Source of the DNA: Saccharopolyspora galaxeae
GTDB lineage: Bacteria; Actinomycetota; Actinomycetes; Mycobacteriales; Pseudonocardiaceae
NCBI RefSeq assembly: GCF_016526145.1
Contig: NZ_JADDUE010000017.1
Span: 34,762 to 98,761 of the forward strand
DNA: 64,000 bases
Direction of reading: 5' to 3'
Made by a program: the position numbers and the translations under genes. The notes beneath the pieces are model-generated. The model was given only the letters and a program-made list of their open reading frames with translations. It was not told the origin of the DNA and made no database searches. Shown piece after piece: positions 8,667 through 18,119 of this stretch (position 1 is its first letter; each line of letters begins with the position of its first letter).

Positions 8667-9455
8667 TCAGTGGCCGGTGAAGTCGGGGTTGCGCTTGGCC
8701 ACGAACGCCGAGACGGCCTCGCGGTGATCGGCGGTCCGGCCGGCTTCGATCTGGGCGCCCGCCTCGACGTCGAGGGCTTCGTCGAGTCCTTCCGCGGCCG
8801 CGGCGCGCATCGTCTCCTTGATCCGGGCGTACGCGCTGGTCGGTCCGGTAGCCATCCGCGCGGCGAGCTCGCCTGCCGCTTCGGTGGCCTGCCCGGCGTC
8901 GACGACCCGGTTGACCATGCCGATCCGCAACGCCTCGTCGGCGCCCACCGGTTCGGCCAGCAGCAGCAGCTCCATCGCCCGCCCGTAGCCGATCAGCCGC
9001 GGCAGCGTCCACGACGCCCCGGTGTCGGTGGACAGCCCCACGTTGGCGAAGGCCATCAGGAACTTCGCGTCGGCCGATGCGATCCGCAGGTCGCAGGCGA
9101 ACGCCAGCGAAGCCCCCGCGCCCGCCGCGCTGCCGCCGACCGCCGCGATGATCGGTTTCGGCATCGTCGCCACCGCCCGGATCAGCGGGTTGTAGTGCTC
9201 CTCGACCGTCCGCAGTGGACTCGGGTCGTCGGCTTCCAGCAGCGCGATGTGCTCCTTGAGGTCCTGCCCTGCGCAGAACGACCGGCCGGAGCCCGCGAGC
9301 ACCACCGCGCGGATCGAGTCGTCCGCGGCGGCTTCCCGCAACGCGGCGGTCAGCGCGACCTTGAGCTCCACGTTGAGCGCGTTGAACGACTCCGGCCGGT
9401 TCATCGTCAGCGACCGCACGCCGTCGTTGTCCTGGGTCAGCAGTACATCGGACAC
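8667..9455 (-). CDS. Enoyl-CoA hydratase/isomerase family protein
   Basis: 262 residues, ATG 9455. The crotonase fold is shown by LTMNRPESFNALN, SFCAGQDLKEH, the oxyanion-hole segment GGSAAGAGASLAFACDLRIAS and LSTDTGASWTLPRLIG. The position after the oxyanion loop that carries glutamate in many hydratases reads STDTGASW, like PaaG-type isomerases (delta-isomerase/1,2-epoxyphenylacetyl-CoA isomerase) rather than a classical ECH. No phenylacetate genes are nearby, so the substrate is open. It converges with tag across the copy A palindrome. Confidence 0.85.
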   Translation of the reverse strand: MSDVLLTQDNDGVRSLTMNRPESFNALNVELKVALTAALREAAADDSIRAVVLAGSGRSFCAGQDLKEHIALLEADDPSPLRTVEEHYNPLIRAVATMPKPIIAAVGGSAAGAGASLAFACDLRIASADAKFLMAFANVGLSTDTGASWTLPRLIGYGRAMELLLLAEPVGADEALRIGMVNRVVDAGQATEAAGELAARMATGPTSAYARIKETMRAAAAEGLDEALDVEAGAQIEAGRTADHREAVSAFVAKRNPDFTGH

Positions 9456-9829
9456 TTCTCGCCCTTTCGTCGCGATGAGCTGTGCCGCGCCGGATCGGCG
9501 GCAGCCTCCTCCACAGTGGACTCATGCACTGGTGGTGCCGGTCCGGCGACGGCGCGTGGCGCGAGCGGTCCCGAAGGGACGATCCGCCGAATTCGCCGCC
9601 ATGGCCGCACGACGCTAGCCGAAGGCGCATCGCGCGGTAAGCCGGGGAGTGCTGAACATGCCTGCACGGAGGCTGAGTCTGCCACCCGGCGCAGGCATTC
9701 GACCAGCGCAACAGCGACACGAGTTGATCGGCTCGGTTTCGCGGCTGGTTCCGGATGGGGGAGAATGGACCAGGACCCGGCTGATTGTGGCGATCAGCGG
9801 GTGGGAAGAGTTCACGGAGGGAGCACGCT
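9456..9829. other. Long intergenic region between divergent genes
   Basis: 374 bp with no supported gene, upstream of both the enoyl-CoA hydratase gene (leftward) and the DUF3117 gene (rightward). It must hold both promoters. I see an 11-bp palindrome TCCACAGTGGA near 9512 and a GGAGGGAG ribosome binding site (9817-9824) before the DUF3117 ATG. No riboswitch-like or RNA structure was recognised. Confidence 0.5.
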
Positions 9830-9997
9830 ATGGCGGCCATGAAGCCCCGGACCGGTGACGGTCCCCTCGAAGTGACGAAGGAGGGACGCGGGATCGTGAT
9901 GCGCGTCCCCCTTGAGGGCGGTGGGCGGCTCGTCGTCGAGATGTCGCTGGAGGAGGCCAAGAACCTGGGCGACGCCCTGGAATCGGCCACCGGCTGA
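9830..9997 (+). CDS. DUF3117 small conserved protein
   Basis: 55 residues, ATG 9830 with GGAGGGAG upstream. The start MAAMKPRTGDGPLEVTKEGRG and GIVMRVPLEGGGRLVVEMS are nearly identical to the actinobacterium-wide DUF3117 family (Rv1211-type). No function is established. Its extreme conservation and small size suggest a core role. In mycobacteria it is next to the glgA/glgC glycogen genes; here an aminopeptidase gene follows and glgA/glgC are absent. Confidence 0.95.
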   Translation: MAAMKPRTGDGPLEVTKEGRGIVMRVPLEGGGRLVVEMSLEEAKNLGDALESATG

Positions 9998-10116
9998 GGC
10001 CGCCGCGAAACCTCCGGCGTGCCCCCGATCGTCGTGGTCCGGCCCCGGCATTCCAGCGATGCCGGGGCCGTCGTCCGTGGGGCGGGCCGCACCGGCCGCC
10101 CCGTTGCAAGGAAGGA

Positions 10117-11709
10117 ATGCCATCCGTGCCCGATTCCTCGGTGTTCGATTCTTCGCGGTCGCGGGAGCACGCGGTGCTCCCGGTGATCCCGACGGCACTG
10201 GTCGAAGTGGACGTCGTGACCCGCTGGCGGGACGGCGTGCCCGCGGCGGTGCCGGTCTTCGACGGTGCTGTTGGCCCGGATTTGGCTGGCCCGGACCTGG
10301 CTGCGGCCGCCGAACCGTGGGGAGTGGACACCGCGACGCTCGAAGCGTTGGGAGTGACGGCTTCCGCGGGCGACGTGCGCACGATTCCGCTGCCGGACGG
10401 GCGGTTCGGCTGGACCGTCGGCGCCGGTTCCGGTGATCAGTGGCGCACCATCGGTGCGGCGCTGGCGCGCGCGGCGCGCGAACGGCTCGGTGAAGGCTCC
10501 GGCGAGGACGATCCCGAAGACCTCGGCGACGCGACCGAGGCCGAATACCTCCAAGTGCGGTTGCCCGCGGACGCCGACGCGGAACTCGTCGCCGCGTTGA
10601 CGCTCGGGTTGTCGCTGGGCGACTACCGGTTCCGGGTCACCGGCAAGCCCACCGCGCCCCGGCTGCGCAAAGCTCTGCTGGTGGTCCCCGAAGGCACGGA
10701 TCCGGCGGGATTGCGCGAGGCCGTCGCGCAGGCGCACGAGTGGGCCGCCGCCACCGCATTGGCGCGGGACCTGGCCAACACGCCCTCCAACGTGAAGAAC
10801 CCCGCGTGGTTGACCGGTGCGGCCGCCGAGCTCGCCGGGTCGCTGCCCGGCCTGACGGCCGCCGTCCGCGACGAGAAGTGGTTGGCGGACAAGGGTTTCG
10901 GCGGCGTGCTGGCGGTCGGCGGCGGATCCGTGAGCCCGCCCCGGCTGCTGGAGCTGACCTGGCGGCCCGAGGGGATCAAGTCCGGTCCGCACCTGGTGCT
11001 GGTCGGCAAGGGCATCACCTTCGACACCGGCGGTCTGTCGCTCAAGCCCGCGGACGGGATGCACATGATGCGCACCGACATGGCCGGTGGCGGCGCGGTG
11101 ATCGGCGCGCTGCTGTCGATCGCGCGGTTGAACATCCCGGTGCGGGTGACGGCGTTGGTGCCGTCCGCGGAGAACCACGTCTCCGGCAGCAGCTACCGGC
11201 CGGGCGACGTGGTGCGGCACTACGGCGGCAAGACCACCGAGGTCTCCAACACCGACGCCGAGGGCCGCATGGTCCTCGCGGACGCGCTGGCCTACGCGGT
11301 GCACAAGCACGAACCGGACCTGATCGTCGACGTGGCGACGCTGACCGGCGCGATGAAGGTCGCGCTCGGACTGCGCACCGGCGGACTGTTCGCCACCGAG
11401 CCGGAACTGCAGCAGCGGGTGCGGGACGCGGGCGAGCGGGTCGGCGAGGCGTGGTGGCCGATGCCGCTGCTGGAGGACCACGCCGCGGACGTGCAAGGAG
11501 AACTCGGCGACGTGCGGCAAGCCCCGCAAGGGCCGGGTGGCGTCACTGCGGCGCTGTTCCTGCGCGAGTTCACCGGTGGCGTGCCGTGGGCGCACCTGGA
11601 CATCGCCGGTCCGGGCCGGGCGGACAAGCCCTACGCCGAGGTGGTGCCCGGCGCGACCGGTTTCGCCGCGCGCAGCCTCGTGGAGCTAGCTGCTTCCCTG
11701 GCTTCCTGA
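10117..11709 (+). CDS. pepA: Leucyl aminopeptidase (M17 family)
   Basis: 530 residues if started at ATG 10117; AAGGAAGG ends only two bases before it, so GTG 10126 (527 residues) is the likelier start. The M17 signature NTDAEGRMVL and all expected two-metal ligands are present: Lys298, Asp303, Asp321, Asp380, Glu382, with catalytic Lys310 and Arg384 (numbered from the ATG). It removes N-terminal residues from peptides in the cytosol as a hexamer. The N-terminal domain is poorly conserved, as is usual. It sits alone between DUF3117 and a LysR gene on the other strand. Confidence 0.93.
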   Translation: MPSVPDSSVFDSSRSREHAVLPVIPTALVEVDVVTRWRDGVPAAVPVFDGAVGPDLAGPDLAAAAEPWGVDTATLEALGVTASAGDVRTIPLPDGRFGWTVGAGSGDQWRTIGAALARAARERLGEGSGEDDPEDLGDATEAEYLQVRLPADADAELVAALTLGLSLGDYRFRVTGKPTAPRLRKALLVVPEGTDPAGLREAVAQAHEWAAATALARDLANTPSNVKNPAWLTGAAAELAGSLPGLTAAVRDEKWLADKGFGGVLAVGGGSVSPPRLLELTWRPEGIKSGPHLVLVGKGITFDTGGLSLKPADGMHMMRTDMAGGGAVIGALLSIARLNIPVRVTALVPSAENHVSGSSYRPGDVVRHYGGKTTEVSNTDAEGRMVLADALAYAVHKHEPDLIVDVATLTGAMKVALGLRTGGLFATEPELQQRVRDAGERVGEAWWPMPLLEDHAADVQGELGDVRQAPQGPGGVTAALFLREFTGGVPWAHLDIAGPGRADKPYAEVVPGATGFAARSLVELAASLAS

Positions 11710-11733
11710 GCACCGTCGGGGCCGGGCGGTGCG

Positions 11734-12684
11734 CTACCGCCCGGCCACGTGATCGCGGAACGCCCGGACCGCTGGCGGTAGCGGGCGCCGCGCCGGCCAG
11801 ACCACGCCGATGGTGCGGTGCGCCGCCGGGTGCAGCGAGATCTCGGAGGTGCCCGGCGCGGCGCCGGAGAGCGCCTTCGGCAGCAGCGTCACACCGAGCC
11901 CGGCCGCGACCAGGCCGCGTGCGGTGTCGACCTCCTCGCCCTCCCACGCGAACCGCGGCGTGAAACCGGCCGCTTCGGCGAGGTCGGTGACGATGCGGCG
12001 CAGCCCGTATCCCGGGCGCAGCCCGACGAAGTCGTCGTCGGCCAGCTCGGCCAGGCGGATGTCGTCCCGCCCGGCCAGCCGGTGCCCGGCGAAGACCACG
12101 GCGACCAGTTCCTCCCTGGTGACCTCGGCGGCCTCGAACTCGGCACCGGACGGGACCGGGGAGACCAGGCAGAGGTCGACCCGGCCGGTGCGCATCCGCG
12201 CCAGCATGTCGTCCCGCGAGCCCTGCGCCAGGCCGAACCGGACGCTCGGGTGGTGCTCGCGGAACTCGCTGAGCAGCTGCGGGATCAGCGCGCGGCCCAT
12301 GGTGTGCTGGAAACCGAGCACGACCTGCCCGCGCTGCGGGTCGAGTTCTTCGACCACCGCCCGGCAGCGGTTCTCCAGCTCGTGCATCGCCTCCTCGGCC
12401 GCTTCGGTCAGCAGCGCTCCGGCGCGGGTGAGGACCACGCCGCGTCCCTGCTTGGCCACGACCGGTGTGCCGAGGTGCTCGGCGAGCCGGGCCAGTGCGC
12501 GGCTGACCGTGGGCTGCGGCTGGCCGAGCCGCTCGGCCGCGCGTGTGAGTTGCCCCTCCGCGGCGACGGTGCGCAGCAGGTCCAGCGTCGGCGCCAGATG
12601 CGCGGCGAGCTGGGCGGCTTCCCGGGGAACGCTCGATTCATGCGGCACAGCATGGATTGTCGGGCACTCGTGCATTGGACGCAT
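11734..12684 (-). CDS. LysR family transcriptional regulator
   Basis: 316 residues from ATG 12684. It has an N-terminal winged HTH (LLRTVAAEGQLTRAAERLGQPQPTVSRALARLAEHLG) and a periplasmic-binding-like effector domain (VVLGFQHTMGRALIPQLLSEFREHHPSVRF to the C-terminus). The first 20-30 residues before the HTH are longer than usual; a GTG at 12648 would leave 63 bp rather than 27 bp between it and the divergent MFS gene, room for a LysR operator. By position it probably regulates that transporter. Confidence 0.9.
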   Translation of the reverse strand: MRPMHECPTIHAVPHESSVPREAAQLAAHLAPTLDLLRTVAAEGQLTRAAERLGQPQPTVSRALARLAEHLGTPVVAKQGRGVVLTRAGALLTEAAEEAMHELENRCRAVVEELDPQRGQVVLGFQHTMGRALIPQLLSEFREHHPSVRFGLAQGSRDDMLARMRTGRVDLCLVSPVPSGAEFEAAEVTREELVAVVFAGHRLAGRDDIRLAELADDDFVGLRPGYGLRRIVTDLAEAAGFTPRFAWEGEEVDTARGLVAAGLGVTLLPKALSGAAPGTSEISLHPAAHRTIGVVWPARRPLPPAVRAFRDHVAGR

Positions 12685-12711
12685 TGATTAGCCCTGCTTA
12701 CGGTCGCTGTC

Positions 12712-13926
12712 GTGAGTGGAACCGACGTGAGCCGCATCCGGCGCATCCGACTGGCGCTGCTGGTCGGCGCGCTCGCCCTGTTCGCCCTGCTGTACGCGCC
12801 GCAACCGGTGCTGCCGCAGTTCTCCGAGGCGTTCTCGCTCGCGCCGGGAACGGTCGCGCTGCTGGTCTCGGCGGGCACGCTGGGGCTGGCGGTGGCCGCG
12901 GTACCGCTCGGCACGCTGTCCGAGGTCTTCGGGCGCCGCCGCGTCATGGTCACCTCACTGCTGGTGGCCGAGGTGATCGGGTTGGCGCTGCCGTGGCTGG
13001 CGAACTTCCCGCTGCTGGTCGTGCTGCGCTTCGTGCAAGGCGCCGCGGTGGCGGGCATCGCCGCTGTCGCCACCGCGTACCTGGCCGACGAGACCGGTGG
13101 CCGTGATCTCGGCACCACGATGGGCCTCTACGTCGCGGGCACCACCATCGGCGGCATGTCCGGACGGCTGCTCGGCGGCGTCGCGGGCGACTTCGGCGGC
13201 TGGACCGGCGGGCTGATCGCGGTGGCGCTGCTCGCCGGGGTGTGCACCGTGGCGTTCGTGCTGCTGCTGCCGACCGAGCGGCACCAGCGCAGGCAGGAGT
13301 TCCGCTGGCGCCCGCTGCTGACCGGCGTGCGCGCCGCGGCGACCGATCCCGCGCTGCGCGCGCCGTTCGCGGTGGCCGCGCTGGGCATGGGTTCGTTCGT
13401 GGCGGTCTACAACGTGCTCGGCTTCCGCTTGATCGCGCCGCCGCTGTCGGTGCCGCCCGCGCTGGCCGCGCTGGCGTTCCTGGCTTACGCGGCGGGCACG
13501 GTGACCTCCGCGATAGCGGGACGGCTCGCCGACCGGTGGGGGCGCAAGCCGGTGCTGCTGACCGGGCTCGGCACCGCGCTGGCCGGGCTGGCGCTGCTGC
13601 TCGCCGGGAACATCGTCGTGATCCTGATCGGGCTCGTGGTGTTCACCGGCGGGTTCTTCGCCGCGCACTCGGTGGCCAGCGGCTGGGTCGGGTTCCTGGC
13701 GTCGCCGTCGGCGCGGGGGCAGGCATCCGCGATGTACCAGTTCGCCTACTACGGCGGCAGCAGCGTCGGCGGAGTGCTCGGCGGAATGGCCTATGCGCAG
13801 TGGGGATGGCCTGGGATGACGCTGGTGCTCGCGTGCTGGCTGGTGCTGGCCGGGGTCGCCGTTCTGCGGGCGCGCAAACCGCAACCGGCCGAGCCGTCCC
13901 AACCCGAACTGCAGTCGGTTTCGTAG
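12712..13926 (+). CDS. MFS transporter (YnfM/drug-efflux type)
   Basis: 404 residues, GTG 12712, with 12 predicted membrane helices. It has the MFS motif A between helices 2 and 3 (GTLSEVFGRRRVMV), its repeat in the second half (GRLADRWGRKPVLL) and the YAPQPVLPQFSEAF beginning typical of YnfM-like arabinose/drug exporters. The divergent LysR gene is the probable regulator. The substrate is unknown. A hydrophilic tail of about 20 residues closes the protein. Confidence 0.9.
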   Translation: MSGTDVSRIRRIRLALLVGALALFALLYAPQPVLPQFSEAFSLAPGTVALLVSAGTLGLAVAAVPLGTLSEVFGRRRVMVTSLLVAEVIGLALPWLANFPLLVVLRFVQGAAVAGIAAVATAYLADETGGRDLGTTMGLYVAGTTIGGMSGRLLGGVAGDFGGWTGGLIAVALLAGVCTVAFVLLLPTERHQRRQEFRWRPLLTGVRAAATDPALRAPFAVAALGMGSFVAVYNVLGFRLIAPPLSVPPALAALAFLAYAAGTVTSAIAGRLADRWGRKPVLLTGLGTALAGLALLLAGNIVVILIGLVVFTGGFFAAHSVASGWVGFLASPSARGQASAMYQFAYYGGSSVGGVLGGMAYAQWGWPGMTLVLACWLVLAGVAVLRARKPQPAEPSQPELQSVS

Positions 13927-13980
13927 GAATCCCGTTGCGGTGCTGGTTGCGTGCTCCGGATCAGCAGCCAGCGCAGTCGA

Positions 13981-14376
13981 TCAGGTGGCGTCCGGGTCGT
14001 AAGGCGGCCGTTCGCCCGGGTCCAGCGGGCGCTGCGGTTGCGGCTTGGCCGTGCTGGAACCGGAACTGGAGCCGTTGCCGTTGCCGTTGAGCGGCGGATC
14101 CAGCGGATTCTCCCCGTCGAACAGGTGCTTGCTCACCGCCGTGCGCGGATTGAAGTCGCGGATGCCGCGCAGATCCTCCAGCGGCTTGCGCAACTCGTCG
14201 AACTCCGGACCGAGTTCGGAGCGCAGCTGATCGCGGGCGCCCGTCGCGTACTCCTTGACCTGGCGGATGGTGCGCCCCAGCCAGGCCGCGCCCTGCGGCA
14301 ACCGTTCCGGGCCGAGGATGAACAGGCCGGCAACGATGAGGACCAGGATCTCACCCCAGCCGATGCTCTCGAACAC
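13981..14376 (-). CDS. tatB: Sec-independent protein translocase subunit TatB
   Basis: 131 residues. The family pattern is complete: short periplasmic start [27 protein letters not shown] (helix residues 6-22, FxxGPERLP hinge), then an amphipathic helix ([26 protein letters not shown]) and a polar, glycine/serine-rich tail. TatB forms the signal-peptide receptor with TatC for folded proteins. It lies downstream of htrA on the same strand (190-bp gap), as in the mycobacterial sigE-rseA-htrA-tatB block. A GCGCAAC-CGG-GTTGCGC hairpin (14418-14434) sits in that gap. Confidence 0.95.
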   Translation of the reverse strand: MFESIGWGEILVLIVAGLFILGPERLPQGAAWLGRTIRQVKEYATGARDQLRSELGPEFDELRKPLEDLRGIRDFNPRTAVSKHLFDGENPLDPPLNGNGNGSSSGSSTAKPQPQRPLDPGERPPYDPDAT

Positions 14377-14567
14377 CTCGGATCACCCTTCGCCTCAAGA
14401 GTGCTTCAACAACGAACGCGCAACCGGGTTGCGCAGCGGACCCGGCGAGTGACCCGGCCGCGAGCGGCTCCGCCGCGCACGGGCCACCTCGCGACGGTGC
14501 GCCGCCGCCAGCCTACCCACCCGGGGGACGGCGGTGGAAACGCCACTTTTCCCAGCTTCGCGGCCGT

Positions 14568-16298
14568 TCAGCGCAGCACCACGTTCAGCACCAGCTCACG
14601 CCCCTGCCGGACCACCGTCACCGGGACCGTCTCGCCGACCCGGTGCCGGTCGACGGCCACGATCAGCTCGTCGGCCGTGCTGACCTTGCGGTCGCCGACC
14701 TTGATGATCACATCACCCTCGCCGATGCCCGCGCCCGCGGCGGCGCTGCCGTCCCGCACGTTCTGCACCTGGGCACCGTCGGTGACGCCGTCGCTGACCG
14801 ACTTCGGGTTCACCCCGAGATCGGCGTGGCTGGCCTTGCCGGTGCGGATCAGCTCCTGCGCGATCCGGCGCACGTCGTCGATCGGGATCGCGAAGCCGAG
14901 GCCGATCGAACCGCCCTCACCGCCACTCTCGCCGAGCGTGCGGATCCCGCTGTTGATGCCGACCACCGCGCCGTTGCCGTCCACCAGCGCGCCACCGGAG
15001 TTGCCGGGGTTGATCGCCGCGTCGGTCTGGATCGCATCGACGACCGCGTTGGTGTCGCTGCCCTCCCCGGCCAGCCGCACCGGGCGGTGCACCGAACTGA
15101 CGATGCCGGTGGTGACGGTGCTGGCCAGCCCGAGCGGCGAGCCCACGGCGATGACCTGATCGCCCACCGCGAGGCTTCCCGAGTTGCCCAGCTGCGCCAC
15201 CGTCGGGTTGGCCACGTCGACCTTGATCACCGCCAGGTCGGTCTTGACGTCGCGCCCGACGATCCGCGCGGGCACCCGGGTGCCGTCGCTGAAGACCGTG
15301 GAGACGGTCGCGTTCGGGGTGTCCGCGGCCATCGACACGACGTGGTTGTTGGTGACGACGTAGCCGTCGCCGTCGATCACCACACCGGAACCGGAGCCGC
15401 CCTGCGCGCCGACGTGCACCTCGACCGACACCACGGCGGGCACGATCCGCTTCGCCACCCCGGACACGGCGCCTGCCGGGCGGTCCGCGCCCGGCTGCAC
15501 CTCGGACAACGTCACGTCCGGATTGGTCAGCGGATTGCCCTCCTCGGCGGTGATCCGGCCGACGAAGCCGCCGACGACGGCCAGCAGCACCGCGACACCG
15601 CCCAGCGCGGCCAGCGCGCGCGGGCGCACCCGGCGGCCGAACAGGATCTCCCGCGCGCTCAGCAGCGGACCGGGAGCCGGGTCCGAGTCGGAATCAGCGG
15701 AGCCCTCGGCGACCGCGGGCGGCCCCATCACCGCACCTGCCGAGGGGTTGCGCCAGGGATCGTGCTCGCCGCGTTCGCTCCAGAACGTGGGCGGCTGCTC
15801 GGCGGACGGGGAAGGCGCCGACTCGCCCGGTTCCCGCTGCAGCGAACTCGCGGTGCCCCGGGGTCGGCCGAACGCCTGCGACAAAGCCGGGGAGGGGCCA
15901 GGGGGAACGGCACCGGTCGCCGGTAGCTGATCGGTGCGCTCCGGGTCGAAGCCGCCGGTGACGCCCGCCGGCCTGCCGAACGCGGCGGCCTGCGCCGAGT
16001 CGACCTCCGGGTGCTGGACCGGCCGGACGCCGAGCCGCTGCGGTTGCGACTCGGCCGAAGCCGGATCGATCGCCGGGGGCTGCTGCGCGGTCGCGTCCGG
16101 GTTGCCTGCGTGCTCAGCCGCGGCGGAGTTCTGCGCGGTCTCGGCCGGCCACTGCCCGTGCCCGGAGTTCTCGGCGGGGCGGCCGTCGGCCCGCCCGTCC
16201 GCTCGCTGGAACGTCCCGCCGTCCTGGTCGTGCGGCCGAGCCTGGTCGGGCCGCGCCGGATCGGATCCCTGCGCGGGTTTCCTCGGCTGCTCGCTCAT
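14568..16298 (-). CDS. htrA: HtrA/DegP-like membrane serine protease with PDZ domain
   Basis: 576 residues. Residues 1-225 are a proline/glutamine-rich cytoplasmic region. One membrane helix at about 228-248 anchors it. The chymotrypsin-like domain follows with catalytic His319 (TNNHVVS), Asp354 (DLAVIKV) and Ser434 (GNSGGALV). A PDZ domain (about 488-575, GDVIIKVGDRKV) closes the protein. It degrades or refolds misfolded envelope proteins and in mycobacteria is linked to SigE signalling. The catalytic triad is intact. Its cytoplasmic arm is long for the family. The order sigE, rseA, htrA, tatB on one strand supports a shared envelope-stress role. Confidence 0.95.
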   Translation of the reverse strand: MSEQPRKPAQGSDPARPDQARPHDQDGGTFQRADGRADGRPAENSGHGQWPAETAQNSAAAEHAGNPDATAQQPPAIDPASAESQPQRLGVRPVQHPEVDSAQAAAFGRPAGVTGGFDPERTDQLPATGAVPPGPSPALSQAFGRPRGTASSLQREPGESAPSPSAEQPPTFWSERGEHDPWRNPSAGAVMGPPAVAEGSADSDSDPAPGPLLSAREILFGRRVRPRALAALGGVAVLLAVVGGFVGRITAEEGNPLTNPDVTLSEVQPGADRPAGAVSGVAKRIVPAVVSVEVHVGAQGGSGSGVVIDGDGYVVTNNHVVSMAADTPNATVSTVFSDGTRVPARIVGRDVKTDLAVIKVDVANPTVAQLGNSGSLAVGDQVIAVGSPLGLASTVTTGIVSSVHRPVRLAGEGSDTNAVVDAIQTDAAINPGNSGGALVDGNGAVVGINSGIRTLGESGGEGGSIGLGFAIPIDDVRRIAQELIRTGKASHADLGVNPKSVSDGVTDGAQVQNVRDGSAAAGAGIGEGDVIIKVGDRKVSTADELIVAVDRHRVGETVPVTVVRQGRELVLNVVLR

Positions 16299-16456
16299 CG
16301 CTCCCCGGGCCTGCGAAGTCGTCGACAGATCGGCACCCGTGCGAGTGGATCACACCGGCACGGCGCTGCGCGCAGCGGCACAGGTGCCCGACTCGATCGT
16401 GCCTCGGAGGCGGTGAAATCCGCGTAGGAGCGCGGTGCTCGGCACCGCGGGCGGGG

Positions 16457-17179
16457 TCAAGGCTGGACGGAAGCCGACATCGCCGGTCGGCCGGCCGGAA
16501 TGCTGGAGGTACCGGGCCCGGGAACCGCGGCCAAGCTGGGCGCCGGCGGAGGGGGCGGGGTGCGCAGCCCGGTCGAAGCCGGGATCAGCGCGGAGTCGTA
16601 GGCGCCGCCGGGGTGCGGCAGCGGCCCGACCGCGGGCGGTGGCCCCTGCTCGTCCGGCATGCTGACCAGTGCCAGCGCTCCGAGCACGAGGCTGGAGAAC
16701 ACCACGCCCGCCCCGGTTCGCCTGCCGCGCCCGGGCCGTGCCTGCCCGCGGGAGTCGAGACCGGTTTCGCCGAGCGGCGTGCTCGAACCCAGCGGTTGCT
16801 GACCGCCGCCCAGCGGCGTGCTCGAACCCAGCGCCGCGCCGGATCCGAAGCGTCCGCGCCGGGCACTGGGGTCGACGGTGACCAGCTGGCCGTCCTCGGT
16901 CAGCGCCAGGCCGTCCGGTTGCGCGGGCAGTTCCGCGTTCGAGGGGATGGATTGCAGGGCCTGCAGCAAGCCGGGGGAAACCGACGGCGCGCCCGCGGAC
17001 TGCACCGCGGCCCGCGCTTGCCGTTGTGCGGTGGCATCGGCCGCGCAAGCCGGGCACCTGGCGAGGTGGGCGGCCGCGCGGTCGTGGGCGTTGGCGCTGA
17101 GTTCGCCGTCCACGAACGCCACGAGCGCGTCCAGCGCGAGGTGCTGCTCGGGCAGACCCCACCCTCGCCGTCCTGTCAT
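16457..17179 (-). CDS. rseA: Anti-sigma-E factor RseA (zinc-associated anti-sigma domain)
   Basis: 240 residues; its start overlaps the sigE stop by four bases, so the pair is translationally coupled. The anti-sigma zinc motif HxxxCxxC is His38-Cys42-Cys45 (AHLARCPAC), which binds SigE and in relatives releases it on oxidation or phosphorylation. Residues 156-174 ([19 protein letters not shown]) could be a membrane segment, giving a proline-rich outside tail. Mycobacterial RseA is shorter (about 154 residues). A duplicated LGSSTPLG segment (residues 118-125 and 130-137) arises from a 23-bp DNA repeat. Confidence 0.9.
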   Translation of the reverse strand: MTGRRGWGLPEQHLALDALVAFVDGELSANAHDRAAAHLARCPACAADATAQRQARAAVQSAGAPSVSPGLLQALQSIPSNAELPAQPDGLALTEDGQLVTVDPSARRGRFGSGAALGSSTPLGGGQQPLGSSTPLGETGLDSRGQARPGRGRRTGAGVVFSSLVLGALALVSMPDEQGPPPAVGPLPHPGGAYDSALIPASTGLRTPPPPPAPSLAAVPGPGTSSIPAGRPAMSASVQP

Positions 17180-17934
17180 GCCGAGTCCTCCCGAGCGTGC
17201 GCGCGACGCGCTTCCAGGGTCGCTTTCAACATCTGCCGTCCGCGGTGGATCCTGCTGCGCACCGTACCCAGCTTCACCCCGAGGGTGGTGCCGATCTCCT
17301 CGTAGGAGAGCCCTTCCACGTCGCAGAGCACCACGGCGGCGCGGAACTCCGGCGGCAGCTCGTCCAGCGCGGCCTGCAGGTCCGGGTCGAGGTGGGTGTC
17401 GTGGAAGACCTGCTCCGGGCTGGGCCCGCTGCTGGGCAGCCGGTCGGTGTCCTCCGGCAGACCTTCCATCCGCAGCCGGGACCGGCGCCGCGCCATGTCC
17501 AGGAACAGGTTCGTGGTGATCCGGTGCAACCAGCCCTCGAAGGTGCCCGGCTTGTAGGAGGCCAGCGACCGGAAGACGCGGATGAAGGTTTCCTGGGTGA
17601 TGTCCTCGGCGTCGTGCTGGTTGCCGGTGAGCCGGTATGCCAGCCGGTAGATCCGGTCGGCGTGCTCCCGGACCACCTCGTCCCAGGACGGCGGCGTCCA
17701 GGTCGTCTCGGTGGCTGGTGCCGTCTCGGTGACGGGCCCCGTCTCGGTCACGGGCGCGGTGCCGGCGTGTTGTTCGGCGTGCTGAGCCGGACTCATCGAC
17801 TGTGTTGGCATCGGACGAGAAGCCACCTCCTGCGGCGGTTGCATCCGGAGAACGAGCGGAGCATCGACGTTGTTCCCGAGCTGCAGCGTTGTTGGCGGGG
17901 TACCGGCGGGATCGCCGGCGTGTGCACGGGACAT
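17176..17934 (-). CDS. sigE: ECF RNA polymerase sigma factor SigE
   Basis: About 252 residues from ATG 17934; starts at 17811 (MPTQSMS) or further upstream are possible, since mycobacterial sigE also uses several. Region 2 runs from [34 protein letters not shown] to LDMARRR, and region 4 contains [41 protein letters not shown]. The GNQHDAED and EGLSYEEI strings are those of SigE of envelope stress. The N-terminal 80 residues are low-complexity with a VTET-type repeat and may be partly untranslated. The promoter region is shared with the divergent methyltransferase gene; I did not find a convincing GGAAC/CGTT autoregulatory promoter. Confidence 0.93.
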   Translation of the reverse strand: MSRAHAGDPAGTPPTTLQLGNNVDAPLVLRMQPPQEVASRPMPTQSMSPAQHAEQHAGTAPVTETGPVTETAPATETTWTPPSWDEVVREHADRIYRLAYRLTGNQHDAEDITQETFIRVFRSLASYKPGTFEGWLHRITTNLFLDMARRRSRLRMEGLPEDTDRLPSSGPSPEQVFHDTHLDPDLQAALDELPPEFRAAVVLCDVEGLSYEEIGTTLGVKLGTVRSRIHRGRQMLKATLEARRAHAREDSA

Positions 17935-18119
17935 CGGCCCGTCATGCACCACTGTTTCGCGCGCGGGTGAGGCAGGTATGAAAGCGCCCTGAGAGCATCC
18001 TGAGAAACCGGTTTTCACTCGATCGGCCCAGCGAGTGGCGGGTGCGGGGAAGAAACGGGCGGCTAACGATGTGCTCGTTCCGCACAACTGAATGCCCTTC
18101 AGAGATAATCTTGTTACCC

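Noticed and set aside
9512..9522. Palindrome TCCACAGTGGA in the 9.5-kb gap considered as an operator
   Set aside because: The same motif also occurs inside the adnA coding region (near 60808), so it is likely chance.
8647..11595. 982-codon open frame on the reverse strand across the enoyl-CoA hydratase to aminopeptidase region
   Set aside because: Arginine/glycine/histidine-rich composition and overlap with three well-supported genes; it is a shadow frame of GC-rich DNA.
17935..18119. SigE-type autoregulatory promoter (GGAAC-N16-CGTT) in the sigE/methyltransferase gap
   Set aside because: A GGAAC and a CGTT are present on the reverse strand but are only eight bases apart, which is the wrong spacing.
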